From Cryptomeria japonica (Eukaryota > Streptophyta > Pinopsida > Cupressales > Cupressaceae): a stretch of 64,000 nt of DNA. Made by a program: the position numbers and the translations under genes. The stretch lies in NCBI RefSeq assembly GCF_030272615.1, contig NC_081407.1:433716730-433780729 (forward strand), read 5' to 3'. Of the stretch, positions 10,653-21,538 are shown one piece after another; position 1 is the first letter of the stretch; each line of letters begins with the position of its first letter. The notes beneath the pieces are model-generated. The model did no database searches. It was given only the letters and a program-made list of their open reading frames with translations, and was not told the DNA's origin.

Positions 10653-12178
10653 TGTTAGTCCCAACCGGTGCTAAGAGGGGAGGGGTGAATCAACACTTTA
10701 CCAGTTTTACAAAATTAAAACCTTTTTACCCAAATCTGCACTAACTTAATATTCATCAATACAAATAGTTATTGTAGGAGAACATGCATGCAAGAAAAGA
10801 TACATAATAACACCAAGATTTATCTCGTGGAAACCCAAATGGGAGAAAACCATGGTGTGAGTAGAAACTCAAAAAAAATTGCACTCTTCTGGAGTACGCC
10901 CGGTGAGGAGCCATCCATGTTAGGAGATTACAAAGACACTATTAGGTGCCACCCAGTTAAGGGATTTTAATTAAGGCATGTTAGTGCCTTTACCCTGTTA
11001 GAGGTAGCCTTGTTGAAGGACTTAGGAACATCAATTAAGATGTCACCCGGTTAAAGGATTTTACAAAGGGACCTGTGAAAGTCCACTCGGTTAAGGGATT
11101 TTGAGTTGCAATGGTTAGAAAGCAACATGAAGTTGATCTATTGGAATAGCTTGATCAAATCACAATGAAATGTATACTCTGTTTGTACCGGTGTGTCTGC
11201 TCTGCACTACACTAGTCCTTTGCTCATATCCTTGGCTCTGCACTCTGCTAGACTACTTCACACACACTTTGTTCTGCTAAATCATTTAGCACTCCCTCAC
11301 TCTTCACTCTATTCTTTGGATCGCCTCACACAGCATTTGTACTTTGCAAATTTTTGATCAAAAATATTTTGTATGAACTCAAAACACTTTATACACTCTC
11401 TGTCGTCACCTTCAGGTGTGTCCTTAATCAATGCAATCACATACATTGGTAGATTTCAAATTAAAATCTTCCCGCTCTTTCTCTGCGTGCCCTGCAACAA
11501 TTCCACCAACGACTCATCCAAATCTACCAGTGCATCCCCCAAAAATAGCGACTTCTGGATCGAGTTCAGTCTTTTAAATGCGAACCAGAAAATCCATAAG
11601 TAATCATGGCTTAACTGCATGATGACTGAGGTTGACTTCACCAACCTTTAGTTTGGCGATAACACAAAGTCACCAACTCACCTTTTGCCATTGCAACTGT
11701 GTAACCGATCACCGCTCAAAGATTTATGGTGATAACCTATCTTCCTTCTGCTTTATCGGTCTACTGGTATACCACTGCATTCTCCACTACCGGTTCATCC
11801 TTTGATACCGGTTTGTAGTACTTCCATCAAGCCTCTTTTCTTGTTTTCCAATGAGGTTCCGGTTTGCATAGGACTTCAAGCCTTCTTGCCTAAGTAACCT
11901 TCTGTGACTTCATCATCATCAGAATAGCCAACTTTGAAGATCTGACCTTAACACCGATCTTCTTGAATGACAGACCGATTATCTTAGTTTGTCTTCCCTT
12001 GAGCCGATTGAACCTTGATCGTCTATCTCTGATGTTGCTTCCATGTTGTTTGCAAGCCATCACCTTTGCTACTGAGATACACTACTCCACTGGTCAGTGT
12101 TATTCATCAATGACAAATCTCAGCTAATATACCGGTTCACTGGATTAACCAGTTTCTTCAATATCAGTAATGCCAACA
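10653..12178 (-). repeat. 3' LTR of copia element D (1,526 bp)
   Basis: Bounded by TG (TGTTAGTCCC, plus strand) at 10653 and CA (GCCAACA) at 12178. Next to it, on the minus strand, is a polypurine tract AAAGGGGGAGAT at 12179-12190. It shares with the LTRs of B and C a C-rich stretch near its 3' end (minus strand TTCACCCCTCCCCTC), AACCGG-type repeats (about 10930-11110) and the downstream hairpin (about 10822-10855). No second LTR is present, so the element is 5'-truncated. Confidence 0.8.
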
Positions 12179-12599
12179 ATCTCCCCCTTTGGCATTGATG
12201 GCAACACTTCATAATTTGTCTTATCAGTTGCTTATGCATTTACTTTCTTCATTTCTTTCTTTGACTTTGTACTAGTCATTACTTTTTCTCTGAGTAATGA
12301 GTATCTCCCCCTAACACTAGCAATACTTTGTTTCTAACAAACCACTCTAACCACTTCTAGCAACCCTCAGCTACAACAACTTCTGCTCAACACTACTTCA
12401 CACATTTTGCCTACTACTCACCAATACTCAAACACTATAATAATATCCCCCTTTTACAACAATGCCAAAGATGTATTCCAGTACACTTACAAGACTTCTC
12501 CCCCTAACCGAAGTAGTCCACACTTATCAATCTAGCCTTAGAAATTTTTCATAAAGAAATCATACCAGATTGATGTAGAGCCCTTTTTTGCTTACTTTA

Positions 12600-13335
12600 A
12601 TGCAGGTAGGGGTATCACCCCTAGCTTACCTCTAAGGTATTCAAAGGTGTCCTTCTGTAGTGGCTCAGTGAAGATATCAACCACCTGTTCTTTTGTTGGT
12701 ATGTACTCCAACCTCACTTCCTTGTCTTGAACCTATTCCCTAAGGTAGTGGTATTTGATAGCTATATGCTTTGTCTTGGAATGCATAAATGAATTCTTAG
12801 ATATGTTGATAGCATTGGTGTTGTCATAGTGAATCACCACAGGTTCAGTCACCTTTTCTTGGATACCTTCCAATAATTTCTTGATCCATACTATCTGTGT
12901 ACAATTGATTGCAGCAGCCACATACTCTGCCTCAGTTGTGGATTGAGGATGCAATTTTGTTTCTTGCTTGTCCATGACACAATCCTGTCTCCAAGAAAGA
13001 ATGTGCCTCCACTAGTGCTCTTTCTGTCATTAATGTTCCCTACCCAATCTGCATCGGTGAAGACACTTAAGTTGAAATCTTCCTTATGTGGATACTAGAG
13101 ACCATACTCATCAGTCCCCTTAAGGTATCTAAATATTCTTTTAACCGCCACCATATGAGTCTCTTTTGGATTTGCAGAAAATCTAGCAACCAAGCCAACT
13201 GCTTGTGCTATATCCGGTCTACTATGTACTGCATACTGCAACTTACCGATTATGGATCGGTAAAGTGTCTCATTCACTTAATTAGCCTCATCATTTTTGG
13301 AGATCTTGCAACTTGTAACCTGCTTGTGCTATATC
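12600..13335 (-). pseudogene. RT C-terminus and RNase H remains of copia D
   Basis: Minus-strand copia coding in broken frames. Residues from the end of RT (GKLQYAVHSRPDIAQAVG near 13210-13260, KRIFRYLKGT near 13120) lead to RNase H with TTEAEYVAAAINCTQ (about 12897-12941), the HYDNTNAINISKN block and TKHIAIKYHYLRE, then the C-terminal IFTEPL and YLRGKLGVIPL region at 12600-12700. Everything upstream (gag, protease, integrase, RT core) is missing. At the truncation edge a stretch near 13199-13217 (GCTTGTGCTATATC) recurs at 13320-13338. Confidence 0.85.
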
Positions 13336-13368
13336 GGTTGTGTTGAATTCCCAATCAAATGCAATAAA

Positions 13369-14640
13369 ACTATAATCAATCATGACAAAAGCTCAATCAA
13401 TTGCAATGTGCAGACACCTAAAGTTATCATGTTTAATTAAATAAATATTTTTATTTATTTAATTATTTTACCCTAAGTCTTCTATTAATTAAATAAATTC
13501 TTATTTATTTAATTAATTCATTAATCATATTCTAAGCCTTTCCTCATTTAAATAAATACTTTTATTTATTTAAATTGTCCTTTTTTTAAAATTAAATAAA
13601 TATTTTATTTATTTAATTGATCCCACTTCCCTTATTAATTAAATAAATATTTATTTATTTAATTAATTAATTAGCCTTTTCTACCCATGACACATGTCAT
13701 TCATCTCTTAATTCTTCTCTTACCTACCCCCTTTATCATATTAATTATTTCCTCTACCTACCCTTTAATCCTAGCCTACCATTTATGCTTTACACCTCTT
13801 AATCATATCCCTCCATTTCTTACAGTGTCTTCTATATAAGAGGATACTCTCCTTCCTTTCCAACCTTAATGACATAATCAATCTTATGCAATCAAGCCTT
13901 CTTGCAATCAAGCTATCAACCACAATTTGTTCTTTGTTGAGCTCTTGTGCACACATAAAATCTGAGAGCAAATATATCAAACAAGATCAATGGAGATAGG
14001 AGACAATGGAGATTGAAACCCTACTTGACATGTGAATGGTATATCTTGTTTTGTTATTGTTGATTTGCATGATCTTAGGTATCTTCATTGGCGTATGGTG
14101 GATGCTTTTCATTGTTAGGCTAGGGTTTTGTGGTTGGATCTTTGTTAGTCTTTCAATATTATTGTTTTCATCATCACTTTTCACCATATACACAATGAAC
14201 TCTAAATCAATTATGATGAAAGACCAATCAATTGGGATAGATTCTTAATCAAGTATGACAAAGGCCAATCAATTGCATTGATTTGTAAAAAAATGAAAAA
14301 AAAACCTTGCAAAATAGAGTATAAAGCCCTAAAAAAAATAAAGAATTCACTATCATAGGGTCAGATATAGATAAATCACAATTTGATATCATAGAAATAG
14401 TAAATAAATCTAGTAAGGAACCAACAATATCTAAATCCCTACAAAATATAAAAATTGCACTATTAATCAAATGTGCTAAAACTAGAATCAATTGTGATGT
14501 GAGTCAATCAATTGCAACACATATTGATAAAATGAAATGAATCACAAAATTAAATATTGTCTTCAAATAAATTGTGTCAAATATAGAATAAGATGTGGCA
14601 AGAGGTCGATCAACTATGATGAAAGTTCAATCAATTGCAC
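13369..14640 (+). repeat. Dispersed ATCAATTATGA...CAATCAATTGC motif, 5 copies
   Basis: Copies of a roughly 35-45 bp motif occur near 13374, 14202, 14248, 14483 and 14612, each with ATCAAnTATGA-like and CAATCAATTG blocks. The solo LTR at 13409-14192 interrupts this series: without it, the first three copies would be adjacent at about 45 bp spacing. Confidence 0.5.
13409..14192 (+). repeat. Solo LTR with TSD CAATG (784 bp)
   Basis: Starts TGCAGACACC and ends CCATATACA, flanked by a perfect 5-bp direct repeat CAATG at 13404-13408 and 14193-14197. A TATA box (CTATATAAGAGG) lies near 13833. The 5' third (13436-13672) contains about five AT palindromes of the form TTAAATAAATA...TATTTATTTAA. No coding content; the short open frames here are incidental. 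Confidence 0.82.
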
Positions 14641-14949
14641 TATTCTACCCTATAACTGCTAAAAACACAAAAAAATCACAAAGAAATGTTAAATTTCAAG
14701 GACATGGGACCCACCAAGCGTGCCAAATATGGACATGAACTAAATTGTAAACAAATCAAACAAGGAATAGCAATAAACCTAATCACTCAATGAAGCTTAA
14801 AATGATTACATAAACAATGAACCAAACTAGCTATACTAAACTCATACGATCACCTTTCTTATCTTCATTTCTCTTCAATTGCACCTTGAAAAATGGTAGT
14901 ATAGTTGCTCACAAAATTTTGCACAAAGCACTTATATAACTATGATTGC

Positions 14950-16450
14950 AAAAGCATAAATATTTTTGGAGAAGGAATGAGATCAATGAAGGTTGCATTT
15001 ATATATTTTACTTAGTATCAATCCATAGTTGAGATTGAATAGATAGATCTATGGACGAGGATGATTAAGAGGAATTGGTTGGTAGATCTGAGGAGTTAAC
15101 TAATTGTATGATTTGAGTGAAGTAGAATTGATTGATTTGAAAAGTGGGAGTGACTATGAGTAGAGTGAATATATTAGAGAGAAGACTAATTTGATTGAAT
15201 AATGGACTAGAAGTGGGTGGGATTTAAGTGATGAGGTGGAAAGTACACAAGGAATTATTAAAATAATTAAATAAATAAATTATTTTATTTATAGGCACAT
15301 GAAAATAAATAAATAAAATAATGATTTTATTTATTTTTGAAATAAATATATTTAGAAGAGAGAAATTAAATAAATTAAAATAATTTATTTCATTTATGTA
15401 GGAATGGTTTGTTAATTAAATAATTATTTAATTAATATGTAAAGAAAGAATAATTAATAAATTGGGGTTGACCCAACAATGCAATGACAATGTTGCATGC
15501 AACATTTATTTTTTTGTTTTGATTCAAATCCCACCAAGGTGCATTTAGAATTTAAAGAATGCAGGACAAGAATGATGGTTGGTGGTCTACCTTGGTTGAT
15601 GATGTACAAAGGAGACAAAAATAGTAGGAGACATATGTCGCTTGTGATGAGAAGGTGACTATCATGGTCAATGGTAGAGGGAGACAAAGATTGTTGGAAG
15701 TAGATGACATTGTTAGCATGCCACAATTGAAAAAAGAAGGACAAATAAGGTGTTAAGGCCTCAAAAAAGAATGGACATGGCCAAAGCTCGAAGGAATGAC
15801 AAGAAAAATGAGGTGTGCAGAGAGATAAGAAGAAGAGGTAGACATATAGAAGGAGAAAGGAGGAATGATGATTGAGGAGAGAAGAGACAGAGGAAGAAGA
15901 GATAAGGAGAGAAGAGATAAGGAAGTTGGAGTTATAAGGAGGAGAGAAGATGACAATGTTGGAGCAATAAGAAGGGTAAGGAGAAATAAGGAGGAAGGAG
16001 TAATAAGGAGAGGAGGAAGAAGGAGATCAAGGAGAAAACTGAGGAGAAGGAAAAGTTGATACAATTGGCCTAGGATTAATCCCAACACCTGAGGATGAGG
16101 TCCCTAAAAAACACGGCCTCATTGGTTCATAAATCTACTCAAAAGTGTTCATCATTAAAAAAAAAGAATAATTAATATATTAATTAAATAAATAATATTA
16201 TTTAATTAATACGAAAGAAAATCATAAATTAGTGAATCAATTAAATAATTAAAAAATATTTAATCAATTGTGGAATTGGAGAGAAATTTGAATTTAAATA
16301 ATTAAATATTTTTAAAATTATTTTATTATTGCATGGAAGAAGGGGAAATGATGTTAATTTTATTAAACAATTAAAATTATTTAATTGAAGTCGGAAGGTG
16401 AATTACAAGAAATTATGAAGTAATGTGTTGGTCAATTTTAGGTGTCTACA
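14950..16450 (-). repeat. Probable minus-strand LTR, left limit uncertain
   Basis: On the minus strand it starts TGTAGACACCTAAAATTGACC-like at 16450, matching the family start seen at 13409, and has similar AT palindromes (15240-15440, 16150-16390) and a TATA-like TATATAAATG near 15003. No matching target duplication for CTATG (16451-16455) was found on the left, so the left edge is a guess. The open frames at 15753-16088 lie in its purine-rich tract and are low complexity. Confidence 0.4.
15826..16055 (+). repeat. Purine-rich low-complexity tract
   Basis: Roughly 230 bases made almost only of A and G (GAGGAAGAAGGAG-type words). It is open in several frames on both strands because stop codons are rare in such sequence, not because it is coding. 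It could form triplex DNA. Confidence 0.7.
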
Positions 16451-16571
16451 CTATGAAATTCATTTAGGGTTTTAGTTTACATGGAAATGATTTGTAGGTA
16501 TGGTTGAATATCAATTTGTGAAGTTTTGCAAACAAGAAAAATTGTTAAAATTATTTGTGAGAATTGACAAG

Positions 16572-17704
16572 TGTGTGTGTGAAAAAGTGGAATAAGTCTG
16601 ATAGCTGCAGGCACAACACTTCAATTAAGTCATTACATGTATGGTTAGACAGATATAAGCATGAATATGAAAACCATTACAAATAGACTAATTGCCTTCC
16701 AAAAGATGCGAGTATAAGATTGCTCTCAGATTTGTATAAGCAATATCAGTGACTAGACTACACCAAGACAAATTATTTAATCTATATGAGCATGAGATTA
16801 AGCTAAATGGATGCAAGATGGATGAATAATTCAAGCAATCATGAATAAACTAAATATGCAAAAAGCTAAACTAAGATGCAATAATCTCAAAAAGAAAGCA
16901 CAATATATTCAATGAATCCAGAGCGAAAAGTGTATAATAATAAATCTCTAGGGTGTTTTGAATGAGAGCTGAAGGCTGAATTTATAGAGAATCACAGGAG
17001 AGATAAAGAAAAAGCAAAATTTAGGATTAATTGAAATAATTGAGAAATCAGATTCAGTTAACCTTGAGATAGATTTCAATTATATCTTAATTGAAATGCA
17101 TTCAGATTAGAAGTTTGAGTTTGCATTAGAGATAGAATTAATTAATTCCATGCACTTGAGATAAAAATAGGTAACTCTTTGATTTACTCAAGAAAAGAAT
17201 CTTTTCAATGCAACTGAACTTCTTTTTCTCAAAAGCTTTGAGTTCCAATTTTAGAGAATGATTAAATTCCTTTTAATTGCTTTTCTAATTTCAAGTTCTC
17301 TCAATTTGGAAGAAAGAAATAATATCTCAAGTTTGATTTCTCTCAATTCAATTATTTTATTCTATTTTCAATTTAACTCTTGCTTTGCATATTGGTTCCT
17401 CTTTTTGTAATAAATTAATTCATTTTTGCATGATTAATGGCAAATTTATTAATTAATTAAATATGCTAGGATATTTAATAAATTAAATAGGATAATTGAT
17501 CAAAATGATATTCTTGGAATGATTTAATTAATTAAATAAATATTTAATTAATATTGAGTAATTGATTTGCCATGTAATATTTGATGATTAAAAAATTAAT
17601 AAATTGTGTGCTCGAGATTGATTTAATTGCCTTTGGTTAGGACCTTGGTGATGTTATCGAAATTAGGGGCCCATGGTTTAGGTGACCAATTTTAGGGTAT
17701 TACA
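16572..17704 (-). repeat. Solo LTR with TSD ACAAG (1,133 bp)
   Basis: On the minus strand it starts TGTAATACCCTAAAATTGG at 17704 and ends in CACACACA at 16572. It is flanked by perfect direct repeats ACAAG at 16567-16571 and 17705-17709. A minus-strand TATA box (CTATAAATTC) lies near 16981. AT-rich throughout; no coding. Confidence 0.8.
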
Positions 17705-17709
17705 ACAAG

Positions 17710-18380
17710 AAACATGAAGTAGTTGTTAGCAAATCATTTCAATATTGTGGAGTGGTTGTGACCACCATAGGCATGCCCAAAACTAGTCCTTGGAATATTT
17801 GATTGATTTTATGTGTTAGAAGTGTTTCAATTGATTGTCTTTACTAGTTCAGGTTAGGCATGAGATACATAGTGTTGTTTAAGGTTTATATTCCTTAAAT
17901 CACTCCAAAAATAGGCATAACAAGTTTTATGTTGGGTGATTCTCCTTAGTACTAGTGGTTGCTATGTTTTTAGCTTGTGGGCATTTGAAGTGGTTAATAT
18001 TTGGTGTGAAAGTTGTAGAGTTGGCTAGGTGTGTGGGTTCATATTTATGGGTTTGACTAAAATTTCTTCCTAGATACAAATATTCTAGTGAATTAGGTGT
18101 GAATTTGGGTCCTTTATATTCTCCTTGGCTAAGAATTAAATCCTTTAGATCTTGGTGTGGAGTCTCTCATGTTAGATAACCAAGTTTATTTTTCATTGGT
18201 GACTAACCTTATTGATTAGGGATGATATTTATGGTGGCATGAGTCCCTTGTCATTGGCATGAACTTCCTTATTATGGATGCTAATCTTTGTAGCTTTTTG
18301 TAGTGTCTTCTATATTGGTTGATTTCATGTGTAGCTAGGCTGAGTATATTAATGTCATATTGGAGGGAAAAAAGAGGGGT
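17710..18380. other. Unannotated spacer
   Basis: About 670 bp of T/G-biased sequence between the solo LTR and element E. It continues beyond E at 21075-21535 with the same composition (GTCACCATAGT-type words). No gene or repeat recognised. Confidence 0.5.
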
Positions 18381-18385
18381 GTCAG

Positions 18386-18753
18386 TCTTAGAAATATGGG
18401 TTGAGACAGAAACCAAAATAATCAATAAATAATATTGTGTTGCTTCTTTTCCCTAATTTTTCATTCAAACACTTTACATATTTATAGGATTCCAAAATCC
18501 TATTTTTTAGGAAACAACCCACAAGAACTCTACTAAATATATTGAGTTGTTTTAACAACTCAATGTAGACCCATATGTACCACTAACCTATTACCTATCT
18601 AACAAACTACAACAAACATAATAATTAATTATCATGTCTCCTAACAATAATATTAAGTTGTTTGTCAACAACTTAATATTATGACATTTATTCATAACAC
18701 TAACTTGCATAAACTCTACTTTATAACACCTATGTGAACACTAATTCCCAACA
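18386..18753 (-). repeat. 3' LTR of element E (368 bp)
   Basis: On the minus strand begins TGTTGGGAATTAGTG at 18753, preceded by a GTGGGGG polypurine tract. It contains a TATA box (CTATAAATATG, about 18478-18487) and three inverted repeats: ATAGGATT/AATCCTAT at the TATA box, ATTGAGTTGTT/AACAACTCAAT at 18541-18564, and a perfect 16-bp pair at 18647-18682 with a 4-nt spacer. Confidence 0.85.
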
Positions 18754-18840
18754 CCCCCACTTAATGTGAACATGGGGTGAAAGTACAACACAATACCTCA
18801 TGACCACACATAGTAGGTCACCAAACACTATAAGATAAGA

Positions 18841-19170
18841 GTAGGGACAAACACATCTACCCATGGATCCAAGGATAGGGACTAACACATCTACCCAAGT
18901 TATTACATCAAATTTGGATAGGGACAAACACATCTATCCAACATCAGTCGTGAACAGGGACACACACATCTACTCACAACTATTATGATTGGGGACAAAC
19001 ACATCCAATCATAATTACGAACTCTTGTGACTGGGGACAAACACATCCAATCATAATTACGAACTCTTGTGACTGGGGAAAAACACATCCAATCAACTTG
19101 TGAATGGGGACAAACACATCCATTCACAAACAACCAATAGTAGTGATTGGGGACATACACATCTGACCAC
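18841..19170 (-). repeat. Array of nine hairpins with constant loop, changing arms
   Basis: Nine units share the plus-strand core GGACAAACACAT (few variants). Each is flanked by arms that pair with each other but differ between units. Perfect examples: TTGGATAG/CTATCCAA (18914-18941), ATTATGATTGG/CCAATCATAAT (18982-19015) and TTGTGAATGG/CCATTCACAA (19098-19129). Others are near-perfect: GTAG/CTAC (18841-18860), GGATAG/CTACCC, GTGAACAG/CTACTCAC, TTGTGACTGG/CCAATCATAA. The element is read from the minus strand, so the RNA loop would be AUGUGUUUGUCC. A 114-codon minus-strand frame runs through the array with a recurring WMCLSP-like peptide; I regard it as incidental. Confidence 0.85.
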
Positions 19171-19649
19171 AATTTAGGAAGCTTGAGAACCAAGTCTTTG
19201 TTATCGTGTATGCAGCCACCATTTGAGATCATTGCCACTCTAATCACAAATGATATGAGATGGTTGTCGCTGCCACTTGGAAACTGATCTATGCTTTAGT
19301 CATTTTGACACAAATTGTTTTGTCACTATTGCAGTTTCACGACCCCATCGCTAGTGCCTAACGAGAGGTCGTTGAATTTCCTCCAACCTCCTGTGCCTCC
19401 AACCTCCAGTATATTTGCTACTTAATCAGCAAATTTATATTTTGAGGCTCATTTAATAGTTGCAAGGAAAGAATACGTCCTCCCCCCTTAATATGGACTT
19501 TTCACAAGGAGTGTCGAGTACCACAGATCATGCACTCCAATCATAAATGTGATAATTTATATTTTTTATAATATTTTTTTCTTGACACTTACAATTTTTG
19601 ACAAACTTTAACTATATAGAATACTTTTAAAAGATTAGATAAATACTAG

Positions 19650-20705
19650 GTAATAACAACCTACCATGTGCTTCCTTTGTTGATGCAATTATCATATCTC
19701 CTAATTGAGCAGCATTCGTCCACTTAGGGCCCCATACATTGTTTCCATAACATCCCGTCCAAACCCATTGGAATTGAATTTCCCTTCCTTTAAGCAAATC
19801 GATGAATGAAGATGTAGCCAAAAGGTGACTGGATTTGTAGCAAGAAAGCATTATAGTAGAGCCACAATATTTAGGCACGAGAAATAAAACATTTGCAACT
19901 TACAATCCGGGGGAAGAAGCTCAAACTGAGTTCACCATATCATAGATTTCTTTTGAAGAATAGAAATTCACTAATACAAGCATATTCAAGCAACTCCCTT
20001 AATGCCCACCATGTTGGCATTCCTTTCTTCTCAGCCCATTGACAAGCATTAACCAATGAAGAAGATTTGATGTTACTCTCCTTCTTCACATAATTACTCT
20101 TATGCTGATTTTTTTTGCTTTCTTTTCACAGTCGCTAGTGAGATCAAAGTCTCTTATATTGACTGAAAATGCAGCACAACTCTCTCCAATACGTGAGATA
20201 ATCTGGCATACATTGAATTTTAAAAATAAAACTAAAATGATCTCAAAAAATTTACTAACTCCTCTTGAGACTATCTTGATAGTCTTTCTACTTGATCTAA
20301 GATGTTAAAACCTTATATATTTGCATTACACCTTCAATAGTATTTATGTCCTACAATATCTTAACACGGTGAAATGTTTGTCTTAGTCATCTTAGACCCC
20401 CACACACACATTCAAACTCAATCAAAATCTGCCATTACAAGGTCATTTCCTGATTCACAAGGAAAAGATTCTTCCCACGATGCTATCTAAAATAAAAGAT
20501 TTACCAAAACTCAAACCACTGTGAGAATCACATCATCATCTGAATCTACGAAAGCCAAAATCGTAGACAATTTTTATTTTCAGAGGTTAGCTCTCAAATA
20601 TATTCACCTCAAACTCAATGAAGACCATTCCAGCCTTCATAGGCAGCTCCTTGCAAGTCAACTCATATAAAATGCTTTGTGGCCTATGGAAAGTTACTCC
20701 TCCGA
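19650..20705 (-). pseudogene. Captured coding-like segments inside element E, unidentified
   Basis: Read in sense (minus strand) after the primer site, there are protein-like blocks: near 20640-20705 (contains YELTCKELPMKAGMVFIEFE), near 20130-20220 (RIGESCAAFSVNIRDFDL), near 19960-20085 (SSLVNACQWAEKKGMPTWW) and 19660-19878 (GREIQFQWVWTGCYGNNVW). They are separated by non-coding sequence and frame changes; the last ends at a GTAGGT donor-like site. This fits exons of a host gene with introns, carried by the element. I do not recognise the family. An ancient element gene is the alternative. Confidence 0.45.
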
Positions 20706-20710
20706 GATCA

Positions 20711-20724
20711 TGGCTCTGATACCA
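20711..20724 (-). promoter_or_regulatory. Primer binding site of element E (tRNA-iMet)
   Basis: Minus strand TGGTATCAGAGCCA abuts the LTR edge at 20725. Same primer tRNA as elements A, B, C and F. Confidence 0.85.
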
Positions 20725-21069
20725 TCTCAGAAATATGGGCTGAGACACAAGCCAAAATAATCAATAAATAATATTGGGTTTTTTCTTTTCATTGATTTTT
20801 CATTCAAACACTTTACATATTTATAGGATTCCAAAATCCTATTTTGTAGGAAACAACTCTACTAAATGTATTGAGTTGTTTTAACAACTCAATGTAGATC
20901 CATAGGCATCAGTGACCTATTACCTATCTAACAAACTACAACAAACATAATAATTAATTACAATAATATAAAATTGTTTGTCAACAACTTAATATTATGA
21001 CATTTATTCATAACACTAACTCACATAAACTCTAACTTATAACACCTATGTGAATAGTAATTCCCAATA
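20725..21069 (-). repeat. 5' LTR of element E (345 bp)
   Basis: Aligns with 18386-18753. It keeps the TATA box (about 20818-20827), the ATAGGATT/AATCCTAT pair and the ATTGAGTTGTT/AACAACTCAAT pair (20870-20893). The long 16-bp hairpin has decayed on one arm (ATAATATAAAATTGTT) and the end CCCAATA has lost the consensus CA. Confidence 0.83.
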
Positions 21070-21074
21070 GTCAG

Positions 21075-21538
21075 TAAGTTGTGGGTCACCATAGTCACCA
21101 TAGTGTTGGTGTGATGTTTGAATGTAACTACAATAGTGTGATAGGAGGTGTGTGAGGTCCATATGAAACTAGTTTAGGTTGGGTGATGTCAATGGAGTTT
21201 CAATAAAGGCTTAAATATGCTAGTATTTAAGGTCAATTGTTTTATATATTCTTCTCTATAATATGCTATACATTGCAACATTCTATCACAAGTATTTTGG
21301 TCCTTTGAAAAATGTAAATTATTGTTATATTTTCGTATTACATTTATTTTATTAACAAAGTTTATGAATATCTATTGAACCCAATGTTTAATAATTTCAT
21401 TCAAATGAGTTGCACATAATCTTGAAAAAAACAAAAAAACATTTCATGTTTGACAAAATATTCATTGGGGAGAAGTTCAAACATTCGTAAAAATTTGAAG
21501 AGGGACTTTACGATGGTATTAGAGTTGCTCTCTCACAC
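21075..21538. other. Spacer between element E and LTR A'
   Basis: Continuation of the 17710-18380 spacer. TGGTATTAGAG near 21514 resembles a tRNA-Met primer site, but no LTR precedes it. No gene seen. Confidence 0.4.

Larger units (their letters stand above)
18386..21069 (-). mobile_element. Non-autonomous LTR element E, TSD GTCAG (2,684 bp)
   Basis: Two LTRs (18386-18753 and 20725-21069) flank a 1.96 kb interior, with a tRNA-Met primer site at 20711-20724 and a perfect target duplication GTCAG at 18381-18385 and 21070-21074. It has no gag, protease, integrase, RT or RNase H, so it must move using proteins of another element. The interior holds a nine-unit hairpin array (18841-19170) and several minus-strand coding-like blocks (19650-20705). 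It resembles small non-autonomous LTR elements that carry passenger sequence. The LTRs have drifted by small indels, so it is not new. Confidence 0.85.

Noticed and set aside
15753-16088. Leu-rich and Arg-rich frames on opposite strands
   Set aside because: Both arise from a purine-rich low-complexity tract.
18841-19170. CRISPR-like look of the regular repeats in element E
   Set aside because: Repeats are 12 nt, intervals are partly palindromic and irregular, and this is plant nuclear DNA inside an LTR element.
18903-19247. 114-codon minus-strand frame with repeated WMCLSP peptide
   Set aside because: It follows the hairpin array; the repetition comes from the DNA units and there is no known domain. 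Paired arm changes fit structure better than coding.
21514-21526. TGGTATTAGAG as a primer binding site
   Set aside because: No LTR ends just upstream and no element interior follows; probably chance or an old remnant.
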